Positions 15,087 to 23,262 are shown, numbered from the stretch's first letter. The stretch is 64,000 bases of DNA from an uncultured Collinsella sp. (GCA_900546825.1 UREE01000005.1:1-64000); one strand, 5' to 3'. A program made the numbers and translations. Notes: generated by a model from the letters alone, not told the origin.

Positions 15087-15962
15087 ATGGACATGACGGA
15101 TATGACGAGGGCGGCCGTGTCGCGCCGTCACTTTTTGCAGCTGGCTGGCGCCGGCATGCTTGCGCTGACAGGGACCGCGCTTACCGGTTGCGGCAACTCC
15201 ACCAGCGGCGATGGCTCCGACAAGGGGTCCAAGCTTGCGGCCATCAAGTCGCGTGGCCATCTGAATGCCGGCGTTAAGAAGGACGTTCCCGGCTACGGTT
15301 ATTACGACACCGCCAAGGGCCGCTTTGAAGGCATGGAAGTCGATTTGTGCTATCAGATCGCCGCTGCCGTCTTTGGCGTGAGCTATAAGGAGGCCCGCGC
15401 CCAGGAGCTTGTCGAGTTTACCGACGTGACGCCCAAGACGCGTGGCCCGCTGATCGACAACGGCCAACTCGATGTGGTCGCGGCGACCTACACCATCACC
15501 GACGAGCGCAAGAAGAGCTGGGATTTCTCGACGCCGTACCGCACCGACTACGTGGGACTCATGGTCAAGAAGCGTTCGGGCTTTACCTCGATTGAGGACC
15601 TGGACGGTAAGGTTATCGGCGTGAGCCAGGGCGCCACCACGCAGGGCCTGATCGAGCAGATGATCAAGGACAACGGCTTTAGCTGCAAGCCCGAGTTTAG
15701 GGCCTTTAGCGGCTACCCCATCATCAAGAGTTCGCTCGACGCCGGCAATATCGACGTCTTTGCCATGGACCGCTCCACGCTGGCCGGCTATATGAATGAG
15801 ACCGTCGAGCTGCTGCAGCCCGAGGTCAAGTTTGGCGAGCAGGGCTACGGCGTGGCGACCAAGAAGGACTGCGACCTTTCGGCCGTGGTCGATCAGGTGG
15901 TCTGCGATCGCCTGGCCGACGGCTGGCTCGATCAAGAGGTCAAGACCTGGGGTCTTGTGTAG
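15087..15962 (+). CDS. Amino acid ABC transporter substrate-binding lipoprotein
   Basis: A 291-residue periplasm-facing lipoprotein of the SBP_bac_3 family. The N-terminus has a twin-arginine-like motif (SRRHFLQLAG) and a hydrophobic stretch ending in the lipobox LTGC, so it may be Tat-exported and lipid-anchored. Binding-fold motifs include GHLNAGVKKDVPGYGY, GMEVDLCYQIAAAV, DVVAATYTITDERKKSWDFS and GVSQGATTQGLIEQ. The Asp of TITDER and the Arg that follows usually bind the amino acid alpha groups. ATG 15087 is taken; the GTG one codon earlier is an alternative. It starts 8 bp after the ATPase stop. Confidence 0.9.
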   Translation: MDMTDMTRAAVSRRHFLQLAGAGMLALTGTALTGCGNSTSGDGSDKGSKLAAIKSRGHLNAGVKKDVPGYGYYDTAKGRFEGMEVDLCYQIAAAVFGVSYKEARAQELVEFTDVTPKTRGPLIDNGQLDVVAATYTITDERKKSWDFSTPYRTDYVGLMVKKRSGFTSIEDLDGKVIGVSQGATTQGLIEQMIKDNGFSCKPEFRAFSGYPIIKSSLDAGNIDVFAMDRSTLAGYMNETVELLQPEVKFGEQGYGVATKKDCDLSAVVDQVVCDRLADGWLDQEVKTWGLV

Positions 15963-15987
15963 GCGCATCGTCCAAGGAAGGAATCAA

Positions 15988-16734
15988 ATGCTCGAAGGAT
16001 TGTTTGACGCCGACCGCTGGTCGACGACATTTCAAAACATGGGGCCCTTCTGGGAGGGCTTTGGCGTGACGCTGCAGGTGGTCGTTGCCGGCCTGCTGCT
16101 GTCGCTGGTGCTGGGCACGCTGCTGGGCGTGTTCTCTACCACTCGCTCGCGCGTGCTGCGCGCCATAAGCCGCGTGTACGTGGAGTTTTACCAGAACACC
16201 CCGTTGCCCGTGCAGGTGCTCTTTATGTACATGGCCGGTCCGCAGTTTTTGCAGGCCATAACCGGTGCCGACCAGCCAGTGCGCATCGCGCCGTTCGTGC
16301 TGGGCTTCTTGGGCGTGGGTCTGTATCACGCGGCCTACATTTCGGAGGTCATCCGCACCGGTATCGAGGCGGTTCCGCGCGGTCAGATGGAGGCGGCCCA
16401 GAGCCAGGGCTTCACCCGTGCGCAGGCATACTGGTACATCGTACTGCCCCAGACGTTCAAGATCATTCTGCCGCCGCTGTGTAACCAGGCGCTCAACCTG
16501 GTCAAGAACACGTCGGTGCTGGCGCTTGTGGCCGGCGGCGACCTTATGTACCGTTCCGACAACTTTGTGAGTCTGTACGGTTACCTGCAGGGATACATCG
16601 TCTGCTGCCTTATGTACTTCATCATCTGCTTTCCGCTCGCCATGCTGGTGCAGTGGCTCGAGCGCCGCTCCAAGGAGCGTCCGCGCGGCGTGAGCCTGGC
16701 CGAGCTGGGGCTCGACAACGTAGAGGAGGCCTAG
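15988..16734 (+). CDS. Amino acid ABC transporter permease (GlnP/HisM type) 1
   Basis: A 248-residue inner-membrane permease. Five or so hydrophobic segments surround the EAA motif (GQMEAAQSQGFTRAQAYWYIVLPQ), which docks on the ATPase. TPLPVQVLFMYMAG is typical of polar amino acid permeases. AAGGAAGGAA precedes ATG 15988. The longer in-frame extension upstream overlaps the binding-protein gene and is not real. It pairs with the next gene to form a heterodimeric channel. Confidence 0.92.
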   Translation: MLEGLFDADRWSTTFQNMGPFWEGFGVTLQVVVAGLLLSLVLGTLLGVFSTTRSRVLRAISRVYVEFYQNTPLPVQVLFMYMAGPQFLQAITGADQPVRIAPFVLGFLGVGLYHAAYISEVIRTGIEAVPRGQMEAAQSQGFTRAQAYWYIVLPQTFKIILPPLCNQALNLVKNTSVLALVAGGDLMYRSDNFVSLYGYLQGYIVCCLMYFIICFPLAMLVQWLERRSKERPRGVSLAELGLDNVEEA

Positions 16735-16737
16735 CGC

Positions 16738-17376
16738 ATGGAAATCTTCAACGCGACCAACCTGCTCTACATTTGGGGCGGCTTTGTTAAGACGATCGAG
16801 ATCTCGGCGCTGTCGATCTTTTTCTCGCTCATCTTTGGCACGGTGCTGGCGCTCGTTAAAAGCTATGCGCCTCGCCCATTCCGTATTTTGGTGAGCGCCT
16901 ATATCGAGCTGTTCCGCTGCACGCCGAACCTGCTGTGGATCCTGTTTATCTACTTTACAGTGCAGGGTTTGGACATTGTGATTTCGACCATTGCCTTTAC
17001 GCTGTTTACCAGCGCTGTTATGGCCGAGATTGTGCGCGGCGGTCTCAACTCGATTCCGCGCGGCCAGTTTGAGGCGGCGCAGAGCCAGGGCTTCGGCTTC
17101 TTTGCCACCATGCGCTACATCATTCTGCCACAGACGTTTAAGACGATCATTCCGGCGCTGTTTAGCCAGTGCACGACCGTCATCAAGGACAGCTCGTATC
17201 TTTCGGGTATTAACGTGGCCGAGCTCATGTACACGGCAAACGTCGTGATGGCCCATGCGATCGACCTGTCGCAGGTGCTTATGCTCTACGGCCTGGTGTT
17301 TGCGATGTACTTTGTGCTCAACTTTGGTATTTCGCTGCTGGTTCGAGCTTACCAACGCCGCATCGTGGCCGCATAG
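16738..17376 (+). CDS. Amino acid ABC transporter permease (GlnP/HisQ type) 2
   Basis: A 212-residue permease with the same layout as its neighbour: hydrophobic segments, FRCTPNLLWILFIYF, and the EAA motif GQFEAAQSQGFGFFATMRYIILPQ. It starts 3 bp after the first permease stop, so the two are translationally coupled. Both permeases carry the same QSQGF sequence at the ATPase contact, consistent with shared use of the GlnQ-type ATPase. Confidence 0.92.
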   Translation: MEIFNATNLLYIWGGFVKTIEISALSIFFSLIFGTVLALVKSYAPRPFRILVSAYIELFRCTPNLLWILFIYFTVQGLDIVISTIAFTLFTSAVMAEIVRGGLNSIPRGQFEAAQSQGFGFFATMRYIILPQTFKTIIPALFSQCTTVIKDSSYLSGINVAELMYTANVVMAHAIDLSQVLMLYGLVFAMYFVLNFGISLLVRAYQRRIVAA

Positions 17377-17385
17377 TCCTGCTTC

Positions 17386-17473
17386 CCCAAGCACGGCACC
17401 TTGCCCCTCAATCGTCGCTTGCGTACATTTAGTACGCGGCGCTCCTCTTTCGGGGCAGTCTGCCGCACTTGGG
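17386..17473. repeat. 88-nt nested hairpin in the spacer before the kinase gene
   Basis: Outer arms CCCAAGCACGGCA (17386-17398) and TGCCGCACTTGGG (17461-17473) enclose a second stem TGCCCC/GGGGCA and a central GCGTAC-ATTTA-GTACGC stem. There is no T run after it, so it is not a typical terminator. It could be a structured RNA leader of the next gene or a dispersed repeat. Confidence 0.6.
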
Positions 17474-17547
17474 AAACCAGGACGGTCGTAAGTGACAAAA
17501 TGGGAATCAGGAATCGCCTATTTCTCATTTGTTAGAAAGGAATCGCG

Positions 17548-18171
17548 ATGAGCGATCTGGAGAACAAGAAGAGTCCTGTGGTCATTACCATCGCGCGCGA
17601 CTTTGGTGCCGAGGGCCACGAGATTGGACGCATCCTCGCCAACGAGTTGGGGATTCCGCTGTACGATAACGAGCTGCTGGTGCGTGCGTCGCTGCGCGCG
17701 GGCGAGTCGCTCGACAAGATGGCCGCCTACGACGAGCGTCTGGCCGTGGAGAACATGGCGTTCCTGCCCGACCGCTACGACGCGCGTTCGTACTCGGACA
17801 AGTTGTTCCAGAAGATGAGCCAGGTGATTTTGGACCTGGGCGAGACCGAGAGCTGCATTATCGAAGGCCGCCTGTCCGATTACCTGCTGCGTAACAACCC
17901 CAACCACATTGCCGTATTGGTGACCGCTCCTTTTGAGGACCGCGTCGAGATTGTGCGCAAGAAGCGTGGCCTTAATAAAAAGAAGGGCGCCAAGCTGGTC
18001 AAGCAGCAGCAGAAGGCGCGCGAGGCGTTCTATAAGCGCTACAGTGCCGGAAAGTGGAAGATGACGAGCGGCAAGGATATCGTCGTCAACCGCGCCAAGC
18101 TGGGCCGCGAAGGCTGCAAAGACGTCATAGCCGCTGCCTACCGCTACAAAGTGGCTCAACTCGAAGGCTAG
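17548..18171 (+). CDS. Cytidylate kinase-like family protein
   Basis: A 207-residue P-loop protein of the cytidylate-kinase-like family (Cytidylate_kin2). The nucleotide-binding region TIARDFGAEGHEIGRILANEL replaces the usual GxxGxGKS with a GAEGHEIG loop, as is normal for this family. Further conserved parts are ESCIIEGRLSDYLL and the basic lid KKRGLNKKKGAKL. The true substrate is unknown; members are distinct from Cmk itself. AGAAAGGAA precedes ATG 17548. It stands alone and ends in a good terminator. Confidence 0.8.
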   Translation: MSDLENKKSPVVITIARDFGAEGHEIGRILANELGIPLYDNELLVRASLRAGESLDKMAAYDERLAVENMAFLPDRYDARSYSDKLFQKMSQVILDLGETESCIIEGRLSDYLLRNNPNHIAVLVTAPFEDRVEIVRKKRGLNKKKGAKLVKQQQKAREAFYKRYSAGKWKMTSGKDIVVNRAKLGREGCKDVIAAAYRYKVAQLEG

Positions 18172-18180
18172 CCGACCAAA

Positions 18181-18220
18181 AACCACCACAAAGGGGACAG
18201 GCGCCTTTGTGGTGGTTTTT
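18181..18220 (+). terminator. Terminator after the kinase gene
   Basis: ACCACCACAAAGG pairs with CCTTTGTGGTGGT, followed by TTTTT. The loop contains GGGACAG, the core of the dispersed hairpin family. Confidence 0.9.
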
Positions 18221-18276
18221 GTTTTAGGCCGAGGGGAAGGCCTTGGCGGCAGTGCCTATCCTCGGCTTTTGCATAG

Positions 18277-18331
18277 TCTCGATCTGTAACACCAAGCCAG
18301 CGAAAATGGCTCTAACTGTTACAGATTGAGA
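18277..18331. repeat. 55-bp palindromic repeat, copy a
   Basis: TCTCGATCTGTAACA, 25 bp unique centre, TGTTACAGATTGAGA. First of three copies in this convergent intergenic region. Confidence 0.9.
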
Positions 18332-18357
18332 TGAACCGTTCGGCCGTCAGCCCAACG

Positions 18358-18412
18358 TCTTGATCTGTAACACCAGGCGGCATATTTGGTCTCTAACTGT
18401 TACAGATTGAGA
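18358..18412. repeat. 55-bp palindromic repeat, copy b
   Basis: Same 15-25-15 layout, starting 81 bp after copy a; the centre differs. Confidence 0.9.
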
Positions 18413-18437
18413 TGCAGCGTGGCCGGCCGGCACAATA

Positions 18438-18492
18438 TCTCAATCTGTAACAACTGCAGGGCTCAACGGACTCCAGCTGTTACAGATTGAGA
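18438..18492. repeat. 55-bp palindromic repeat, copy c
   Basis: Same layout, starting 80 bp after copy b; the left arm is TCTCAATCTGTAACA, an exact complement of its right arm. Confidence 0.9.
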
Positions 18493-18510
18493 CAAAACGA
18501 CCGGGCAAGT

Positions 18511-18554
18511 CCCAAACCACCACAAAGGTGCCTGCCCCATCGTGGTGGTTTGGG
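18511..18554. repeat. Hairpin related to the kinase terminator
   Basis: CCCAAACCACCAC (18511-18523) and its complement (18542-18554) around a loop that includes AAAGGTGCCTGCCCC. It resembles the 18181-18220 hairpin but lacks a T run. Confidence 0.75.
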
Positions 18555-18566
18555 CGGCCGGCATGG

Positions 18567-18601
18567 AAAAAGTCCCCGCCGGGCGTGTGCTCGACGGGGA
18601 C
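18567..18601 (-). terminator. Terminator of the nfnA-nfnB operon
   Basis: Read on the minus strand, GTCCCCGTCG pairs with the CGGCGGGGAC arm and is followed by TTTTT. It lies about 30 bp after the nfnB stop. Confidence 0.85.
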
Positions 18602-18632
18602 CTTGCCGTTTGGTGGCTAGCACTGCAGGTGA

Positions 18633-20042
18633 TTACTCGCCCAGCAGGCTCTTGGTGATGGAAGCGGCGGCCTTCTTGCCGGCGCCCATCGCCAGAATGA
18701 CCGTAGCGGCACCGGTGACGATGTCGCCGCCGGCCCAGATGCGGGGATCGGTGGTCTGGCCGGTCTCCTCGTCGGCAACGATGTAGCCCCACTTGTTGAG
18801 CTCCATCTTGCCGCCGATCTTGGCAGCGAAGGGGTTGGCGTTGGTGCCGATAGCCGAGATCGCGACGTCGCAGGGGATCTCCTCGATGGCGCCCTCGATG
18901 GGCACCGGGCGACGACGGCCGGACTCGTCAGGCTCGCCGAGCTCCATCTTCTGGACCTTGACGGCGCACACGGAGCCGTCCTCGCCAGCGACAAACTCGA
19001 GCGGGGAGACGAGCGGCAGAACCTCGACGCCCTCGGCCTTGGCGTGGTGCAGCTCGGCGCGACGGCAGGGCATCTCGTCCTCGGTACGACGGTAGGCGAT
19101 GATGGCGTGCTCGGCACCCAGGCGCTTGGCGGTACGGACGGCGTCCATAGCCACGTTGCCGCCACCAAAGACGACGACGTTCTTGCCGTGCTTGGTGGGG
19201 GTGTCGTACTCGGGGAACTTGTTGGCCTTCATCAGGTTCACGCGGGTGAGGTACTCGTTAGCGAAGAAGACGTTGGGCAGGTTCTCGCCGGGGACGTTGA
19301 GGAACTTGGGCAGGCCAGCGCCGGTCGCCACGTAGATGGCGTCGAAGCCCTGCTCGAACAGCTCCTCGGCCGTGGCCATGTTGCCCACGACGGAGTTGTA
19401 CTCAAACTTGACGCCCATGTCCTCCAGGCCGTCGATCTCGCGCTTGACGACTGCCTTGGGCAGACGGAACTCGGGGATGCCGTAGACCAGCACGCCGCCG
19501 CCGGTGAAGAAAGCCTCGAAGACGGTGACGTCAAAGCCGTTGCGGGCGAGCTCGCCGGCACAGGTGATGCCGGACGGGCCGGAGCCGACGACGGCGACCT
19601 TCTTGCCGTTCTTGGGGGCCATCTTGGGCGTGGAGGCGAGTTCGGGGCGATCACCCAGGAAGCGCTCGAGCTGGCCGATAGCCACGGGCTCGGACTTCTT
19701 GCCACGGATGCACTTACCCTCGCACTGGTTCTCCTGCGGGCAGACGCGGCCGCAGATGGCGGGAAGCATGGAGTCCTCGCGGATGGTATCGAGAGCGCCG
19801 CCGAAGTCCTTCGCGCGGATCTGCTCGATAAAGCGGGGGATGTTGATGTTGACGGGGCAGCCCTCAACACAGAACGGCTTCTTGCAGTTGAGGCAGCGCT
19901 CGGCCTCGGCCAGCGCCATCTCCTCGGTGAAGCCCTTATCGACGGGGCGGAAGTCGCAGGCGCGCTCGGCAGCCGGCTCCTCGTTATCGGGGGTGCGGGG
20001 CGACTTCATATCGGCAACGAAACGACCGTTAACTAGTGGCAT
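18633..20042 (-). CDS. nfnB: NfnB / GltA-type NADPH-dependent oxidoreductase subunit
   Basis: A 469-residue flavoprotein of the GltD/GltA family. The N-terminal domain holds two Cys clusters for [4Fe-4S] (ERCLNCKKPFCVEGCPVNINIP and ICGRVCPQENQCEGKC); the rest has FAD-binding VAVVGSGPSGITCAGELA and NAD(P)-binding VVVFGGGNVAMDAVRTAKR. Pairing with an NfnA-type gene immediately upstream, with a 10-bp overlap, identifies the pair as NfnAB, the cytosolic electron-bifurcating NADH-dependent ferredoxin:NADP oxidoreductase. In anaerobes lacking GltB the same protein is often labelled glutamate synthase small subunit; that role is the alternative. A strong terminator follows. Confidence 0.85.
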   Translation of the reverse strand: MPLVNGRFVADMKSPRTPDNEEPAAERACDFRPVDKGFTEEMALAEAERCLNCKKPFCVEGCPVNINIPRFIEQIRAKDFGGALDTIREDSMLPAICGRVCPQENQCEGKCIRGKKSEPVAIGQLERFLGDRPELASTPKMAPKNGKKVAVVGSGPSGITCAGELARNGFDVTVFEAFFTGGGVLVYGIPEFRLPKAVVKREIDGLEDMGVKFEYNSVVGNMATAEELFEQGFDAIYVATGAGLPKFLNVPGENLPNVFFANEYLTRVNLMKANKFPEYDTPTKHGKNVVVFGGGNVAMDAVRTAKRLGAEHAIIAYRRTEDEMPCRRAELHHAKAEGVEVLPLVSPLEFVAGEDGSVCAVKVQKMELGEPDESGRRRPVPIEGAIEEIPCDVAISAIGTNANPFAAKIGGKMELNKWGYIVADEETGQTTDPRIWAGGDIVTGAATVILAMGAGKKAAASITKSLLGE

Positions 20043-20872
20043 GCGCAGCTCTTTTCCTCATAGGCCTTGAGGGACTCGCCCTCTTCGGAACGGTAAGCGG
20101 CCTGGCGGGCACGAAGGTCATCCCAGTCGACCAGGGTGGCATCGAAGTCGGGGCCGTCGACGCAAGCGAACTTGGTCACGCCGCCCACCTCGACGCGGCA
20201 GCAGCCGCACATGCCGGTGCCGTCAACCATGATGGGGTTGAGCGACGCGGTGATGGGGGTGTCGTACTTCTGGGCGGTGAGGGTCGAGAACTTCATCATC
20301 GGAACGGGGCCGACGCAGAAGACCTGGCTCACGGCCTTGTCCTGCAGCAGGCGCTCCAGCGGAGCGGTGACAACGCCCTGCTCGCCGTAGGAGCCGTCGT
20401 CGGTGGTGATGTGGATGTGGTCCTCGTCGAGGAGCTCGCGGAACTGGTCCTCCATGAGCAGGAGGTCCTTGGTGCGGGCACCCATGATGGCGTGCACCTC
20501 GTGGCCGGTCTCGACCAGGTGCTTGGCGACCGGGAAGGCAATTGCCAGGCCGACGCCGCCGCCAATGACGGCGCAGGGGCCCTCGGCCATCTCGGTGGGA
20601 ACGCCCAGCGGGCCCACGACGTCGCGCAGTGACTCGCCGGCCTCATAGGTGGAAAGCATCTCGGTGGTCTTGCCGATCACCATGAAGATGAACTCGACCC
20701 AGCCCTCGTCACCGTTCCAACCGGCCAGGGTAAACGGGACACGCTCGCCCGTCTCGTTGGCGCGAACCATGAGGAACTGTCCAGCGTGCGCATGCTTGGC
20801 GATTGCGGGCGCCTCGATGCGGAACTTGAACACCTTCTCCGAGAACTGCGTCTTCTCCAGGATCTTATACAT
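20033..20872 (-). CDS. nfnA: NfnA / dihydroorotate-dehydrogenase-like FAD/NAD-binding subunit
   Basis: A 279-residue protein of the PyrK/sulfide dehydrogenase-like group. It has an FAD-binding beta barrel (GQFLMVRANETGERVPFTLA), an NAD-binding domain (CAVIGGGVGLAIAFPVAKHL) and a C-terminal [2Fe-2S] motif (GTGMCGCCRVEVGG...FACVDGP). With NfnB it forms the NfnAB complex that links ferredoxin, NADH and NADPH pools, important beside an Ech-type hydrogenase and several reductases. GAGAGGGG precedes the minus-strand ATG at 20872. It is first in a two-gene operon. The 370-bp upstream spacer holds repeats and a terminator for pth. Confidence 0.85.
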   Translation of the reverse strand: MYKILEKTQFSEKVFKFRIEAPAIAKHAHAGQFLMVRANETGERVPFTLAGWNGDEGWVEFIFMVIGKTTEMLSTYEAGESLRDVVGPLGVPTEMAEGPCAVIGGGVGLAIAFPVAKHLVETGHEVHAIMGARTKDLLLMEDQFRELLDEDHIHITTDDGSYGEQGVVTAPLERLLQDKAVSQVFCVGPVPMMKFSTLTAQKYDTPITASLNPIMVDGTGMCGCCRVEVGGVTKFACVDGPDFDATLVDWDDLRARQAAYRSEEGESLKAYEEKSCACH

Positions 20873-21056
20873 AGAACCCCTCTCTTGTTAGGGCGGCCGA
20901 ACCGTGCCTCCACGGAAATGGACGGCAGCCCGAGTAAAACCGTACGCGCACAGGCGTTGTGCAGACATACGGTGCAAATTATACCCTCATGGACATGCTG
21001 TTTACGTGTGTCTTCGGCGGTTGGGAAAAGGGCTTATCCACTTCGTCCTGCCGAAT

Positions 21057-21092
21057 AGGGGCAGGTTTATTTTGGTCAGTTTTATCAGGTAA
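21057..21092. repeat. GGGRCAGGTTTATTTTGGT dispersed repeat
   Basis: AGGGGCAGGTTTATTTTGGT at 21057-21076 matches 7207-7226 with one change; an inverted, less similar copy lies at 21206-21232 in the same spacer. Confidence 0.6.
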
Positions 21093-21098
21093 AACAGC

Positions 21099-21140
21099 AA
21101 AGGGGGCCGGCCTCGGGTTGTGATGAGGCCGGCCCCCTTT
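21099..21140 (-). terminator. Strong hairpin, probable terminator of pth
   Basis: AAAGGGGGCCGGCCTC (21099-21114) and its exact complement (21125-21140) with a 10-nt loop; on the minus strand it is followed by TTTGCTGTTTT. Confidence 0.7.
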
Positions 21141-21244
21141 GGGGCGCTATGCGTGTATGGCGGCGCGCGGTTTATCGTGATGCCGCAACTGGGGCGTTTC
21201 CGCAGGTAAAACCTGCCAAAAAACCTGCCCCTAAATGATAGGTT

Positions 21245-21874
21245 TTAGTGCTTGCCGTTGGCGGAGGCGGCACCGTTGACGTGGTCGCGGGCATAGACCA
21301 CGCCGTGCACGATCGCCAGGCCGGCGGCGTCGGCCGCGCGGGCACAGGTGTCCTGGAAATCCTCGGCCTCGCGGGCGCGCAGCTGCTTAAGCACGTAGTC
21401 GGCGACGGCCATCTTGCCGGGAGGGTTGCCGATGCCGGTGCGGATGCGGCTGAAGTCGCGGCTGCCCATCTTGTCGATGATGGAGCGCAGACCGTTGTGG
21501 CCAGCATGGCCGCCGCCCACCTTAACACGCACGTCGCCGGCGGGAATATCGAGCTCGTCGTGGATGACGAGCAGCTCCTCGGCCTTGATCTTGTACTCGC
21601 GGCAGAGCTTGGAGATGGGGCCGCCCGAGGTATTCATGTACGACTGCGGCTTGACCAGTACAATCTGGCGCTTACCGCCCTCTTCCTCGGGATCGTTGAT
21701 GTTGATGAGCGCGACCTCGGCGCCGGCCTGGTTTTTCCAGTACGTGACGCCGGCCTGACGGGCCAGCTCGTCAATCGCCTTAAAGCCGGCGTTGTGGCGG
21801 GTTTCGGCATATTCCTCGCCCGGATTGCCAAGTCCGGCAACCATGCGAATCTTAAGCGGCTGTGCAGCTGCCAT
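21245..21874 (-). CDS. pth: Peptidyl-tRNA hydrolase
   Basis: Pth releases tRNA from peptidyl-tRNA that drops off ribosomes. The 209-residue protein has the catalytic-region motifs VAGLGNPGEEYAETRHNAGF (the His of TRHNAGF), KPQSYMNTSGGP, LLVIHDELDIP and GGGHAGHNGLRSI. GGAAGGAC lies just upstream of the minus-strand ATG at 21874; the ATG at 21895 is less well placed. It is followed by about 100 bp of repeats and a strong hairpin. prs lies upstream on the same strand, separated by a 76-bp palindrome. Confidence 0.95.
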   Translation of the reverse strand: MAAAQPLKIRMVAGLGNPGEEYAETRHNAGFKAIDELARQAGVTYWKNQAGAEVALININDPEEEGGKRQIVLVKPQSYMNTSGGPISKLCREYKIKAEELLVIHDELDIPAGDVRVKVGGGHAGHNGLRSIIDKMGSRDFSRIRTGIGNPPGKMAVADYVLKQLRAREAEDFQDTCARAADAAGLAIVHGVVYARDHVNGAASANGKH

Positions 21875-21994
21875 ATTTGTCCTTCCGTTACACATAAAAG
21901 TTTAATCAACGACAAAGGCTACCACGCCCGCCGAAGGCGAGACTTCGTTTCAGCGAAATCCCACCAGACAAAAGCGCGGCCGCGGCAGAGCGAG

Positions 21995-22070
21995 CCGTCG
22001 GAACAGAAGAAACCCCCGCGCGGCCTTTGCGAAGCAAGGGGGAGCGCGGGGGTTTCTTCTGTTCCGACGG
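21995..22070. repeat. 76-bp palindrome with perfect 27-bp arms
   Basis: Arms 21995-22021 and 22044-22070 are exact complements, with a 22-bp centre. It lies between prs and pth. There is no T run on either side, so it is more than a simple terminator, though it would form a very stable RNA hairpin. Confidence 0.9.
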
Positions 22071-22099
22071 CGATGCGCCGGGTTGCAAGGACGATGCGA

Positions 22100-23086
22100 C
22101 TACAGCGCGAAGTCGCCGCCGACGAGCGTGGAGACGGGCTCCTCGTGGTAAACGGCGGAGATGGCCTGAGCGAACTCCTCGGCGACCGAGATAGTCTTGA
22201 TCTTGCCGCCGACCTCGACGGGGATGGCGTCGGTGACGACGCACTCGACGATGGGGGCATCGTTCAGGCGCTCGATGGCCGGACCGGAGAAGATGCCGTG
22301 GGTGGCGCAGACGTAGATGTCGCCGGCGCCCATAGCCTTGAGCTCCTTGACGTTGGCGCACAGGGTGCCAGCAGTGTCGATCATGTCGTCGTTGATGATG
22401 CAGGTCTTGCCCTTGATGTCACCGATGATGCCCATGACCTCGGCGGCGTTGTGGCGCGGACGGCCCTTGTGGGCGATGGCCAGGTCGCAGCCGAGCATGT
22501 CGGACAGCTTCTTGGCGGCCTTGGCGCGACCCACGTCGGGGGAGACGACAACCAGGTTGTCGGTGTCGAAGTGCATGTCGTTGTAGTACTGGCCAAATAG
22601 CGGCAGTGCGGACAGGTGGTTAACCGGGATATCGAAGAAGCCCTGGATCTGGCCCTGGTGCAGGTCGAGGGTGATGATGCGGTTGACGCCGGCACGCTCG
22701 AGCAGGTTGGCGACGAGGCGGGCGGTGATGGGCTCGCGCGGGCCGGCCTTGCGGTCCTGGCGGGCATAGCCGTAGTGGGTGATAACGGCGGTGATGGAGC
22801 GGGCGGATGCGCGCTTGGCAGCGTCGGTGGCGATGAGCAGCTCCATGAGCATGTCGTTGACGTTGCCGCCGGCCACGGACTGAATCAGGAAGACGTCGGC
22901 GCCGCGGACGGTCTCGTCGTAGCGGGCGTAAATCTCACCATTGGCGAACTGCTTTAGCGTAAGGCCCGAAAGCTCGACCCCAAGGTACTCAGCAATCTTC
23001 TGAGCGAGGGGACGGTTGGAGGAACCGGAATACACGCGGATGGACTTGCGCATATTCTCCGACTTCTCGGGATCATTAATCGGCAT
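22100..23086 (-). CDS. prs: Ribose-phosphate pyrophosphokinase
   Basis: Prs makes PRPP from ribose 5-phosphate and ATP, feeding the purine genes in this window as well as pyrimidine, His and Trp synthesis. The 328-residue protein has the class I features IRVYSGSSNRPLAQKIA, QSVAGGNVNDMLMELL, THYGYARQDRKAGPREPI (ATP-binding loop) and the PRPP loop IINDDMIDTAGT. AAGGAG lies about 7 bp before the minus-strand ATG at 23086; an in-frame ATG at codon 12 is an alternative. It is not preceded by glmU closely enough to be certain of an operon, because a terminator lies between. Confidence 0.96.
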   Translation of the reverse strand: MPINDPEKSENMRKSIRVYSGSSNRPLAQKIAEYLGVELSGLTLKQFANGEIYARYDETVRGADVFLIQSVAGGNVNDMLMELLIATDAAKRASARSITAVITHYGYARQDRKAGPREPITARLVANLLERAGVNRIITLDLHQGQIQGFFDIPVNHLSALPLFGQYYNDMHFDTDNLVVVSPDVGRAKAAKKLSDMLGCDLAIAHKGRPRHNAAEVMGIIGDIKGKTCIINDDMIDTAGTLCANVKELKAMGAGDIYVCATHGIFSGPAIERLNDAPIVECVVTDAIPVEVGGKIKTISVAEEFAQAISAVYHEEPVSTLVGGDFAL

Positions 23087-23231
23087 TACCCTTCTCCTTT
23101 ATACATCGAATGCCATATAGATGCCTTGTTGCATTGTAACCGCGCGGCGGGGTTTATCGGGTCTTGATAACGTCTTTACCGCCAACGGACACGAACCGAC
23201 CACTCATCCGGTTGCGCAGGTCACGATAGAA

Positions 23232-23262
23232 AAAGGAGCCGCCCCCCATGGAACAGCTCCTT
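23232..23262 (-). terminator. Terminator of glmU
   Basis: On the minus strand AAGGAGC and GCTCCTT pair around a G-rich loop and are followed by TTTTC. It ends glmU before prs. Confidence 0.75.

Noticed and set aside
15940..17394. 484-residue open frame on the minus strand
   Set aside because: Shadow of the two amino acid permease genes, which have intact EAA motifs.
18277..18492. CRISPR-like array of regularly spaced repeats
   Set aside because: The period is regular, but the unit is a palindrome with a variable centre, there are only three units, half-sites are inverted rather than direct, and no cas genes are in the window.
22080..22100. Riboswitch or attenuator for prs or the purine genes
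   Set aside because: I looked upstream of purE, purF, purM and prs for purine-type riboswitch junctions and saw none that I could support.
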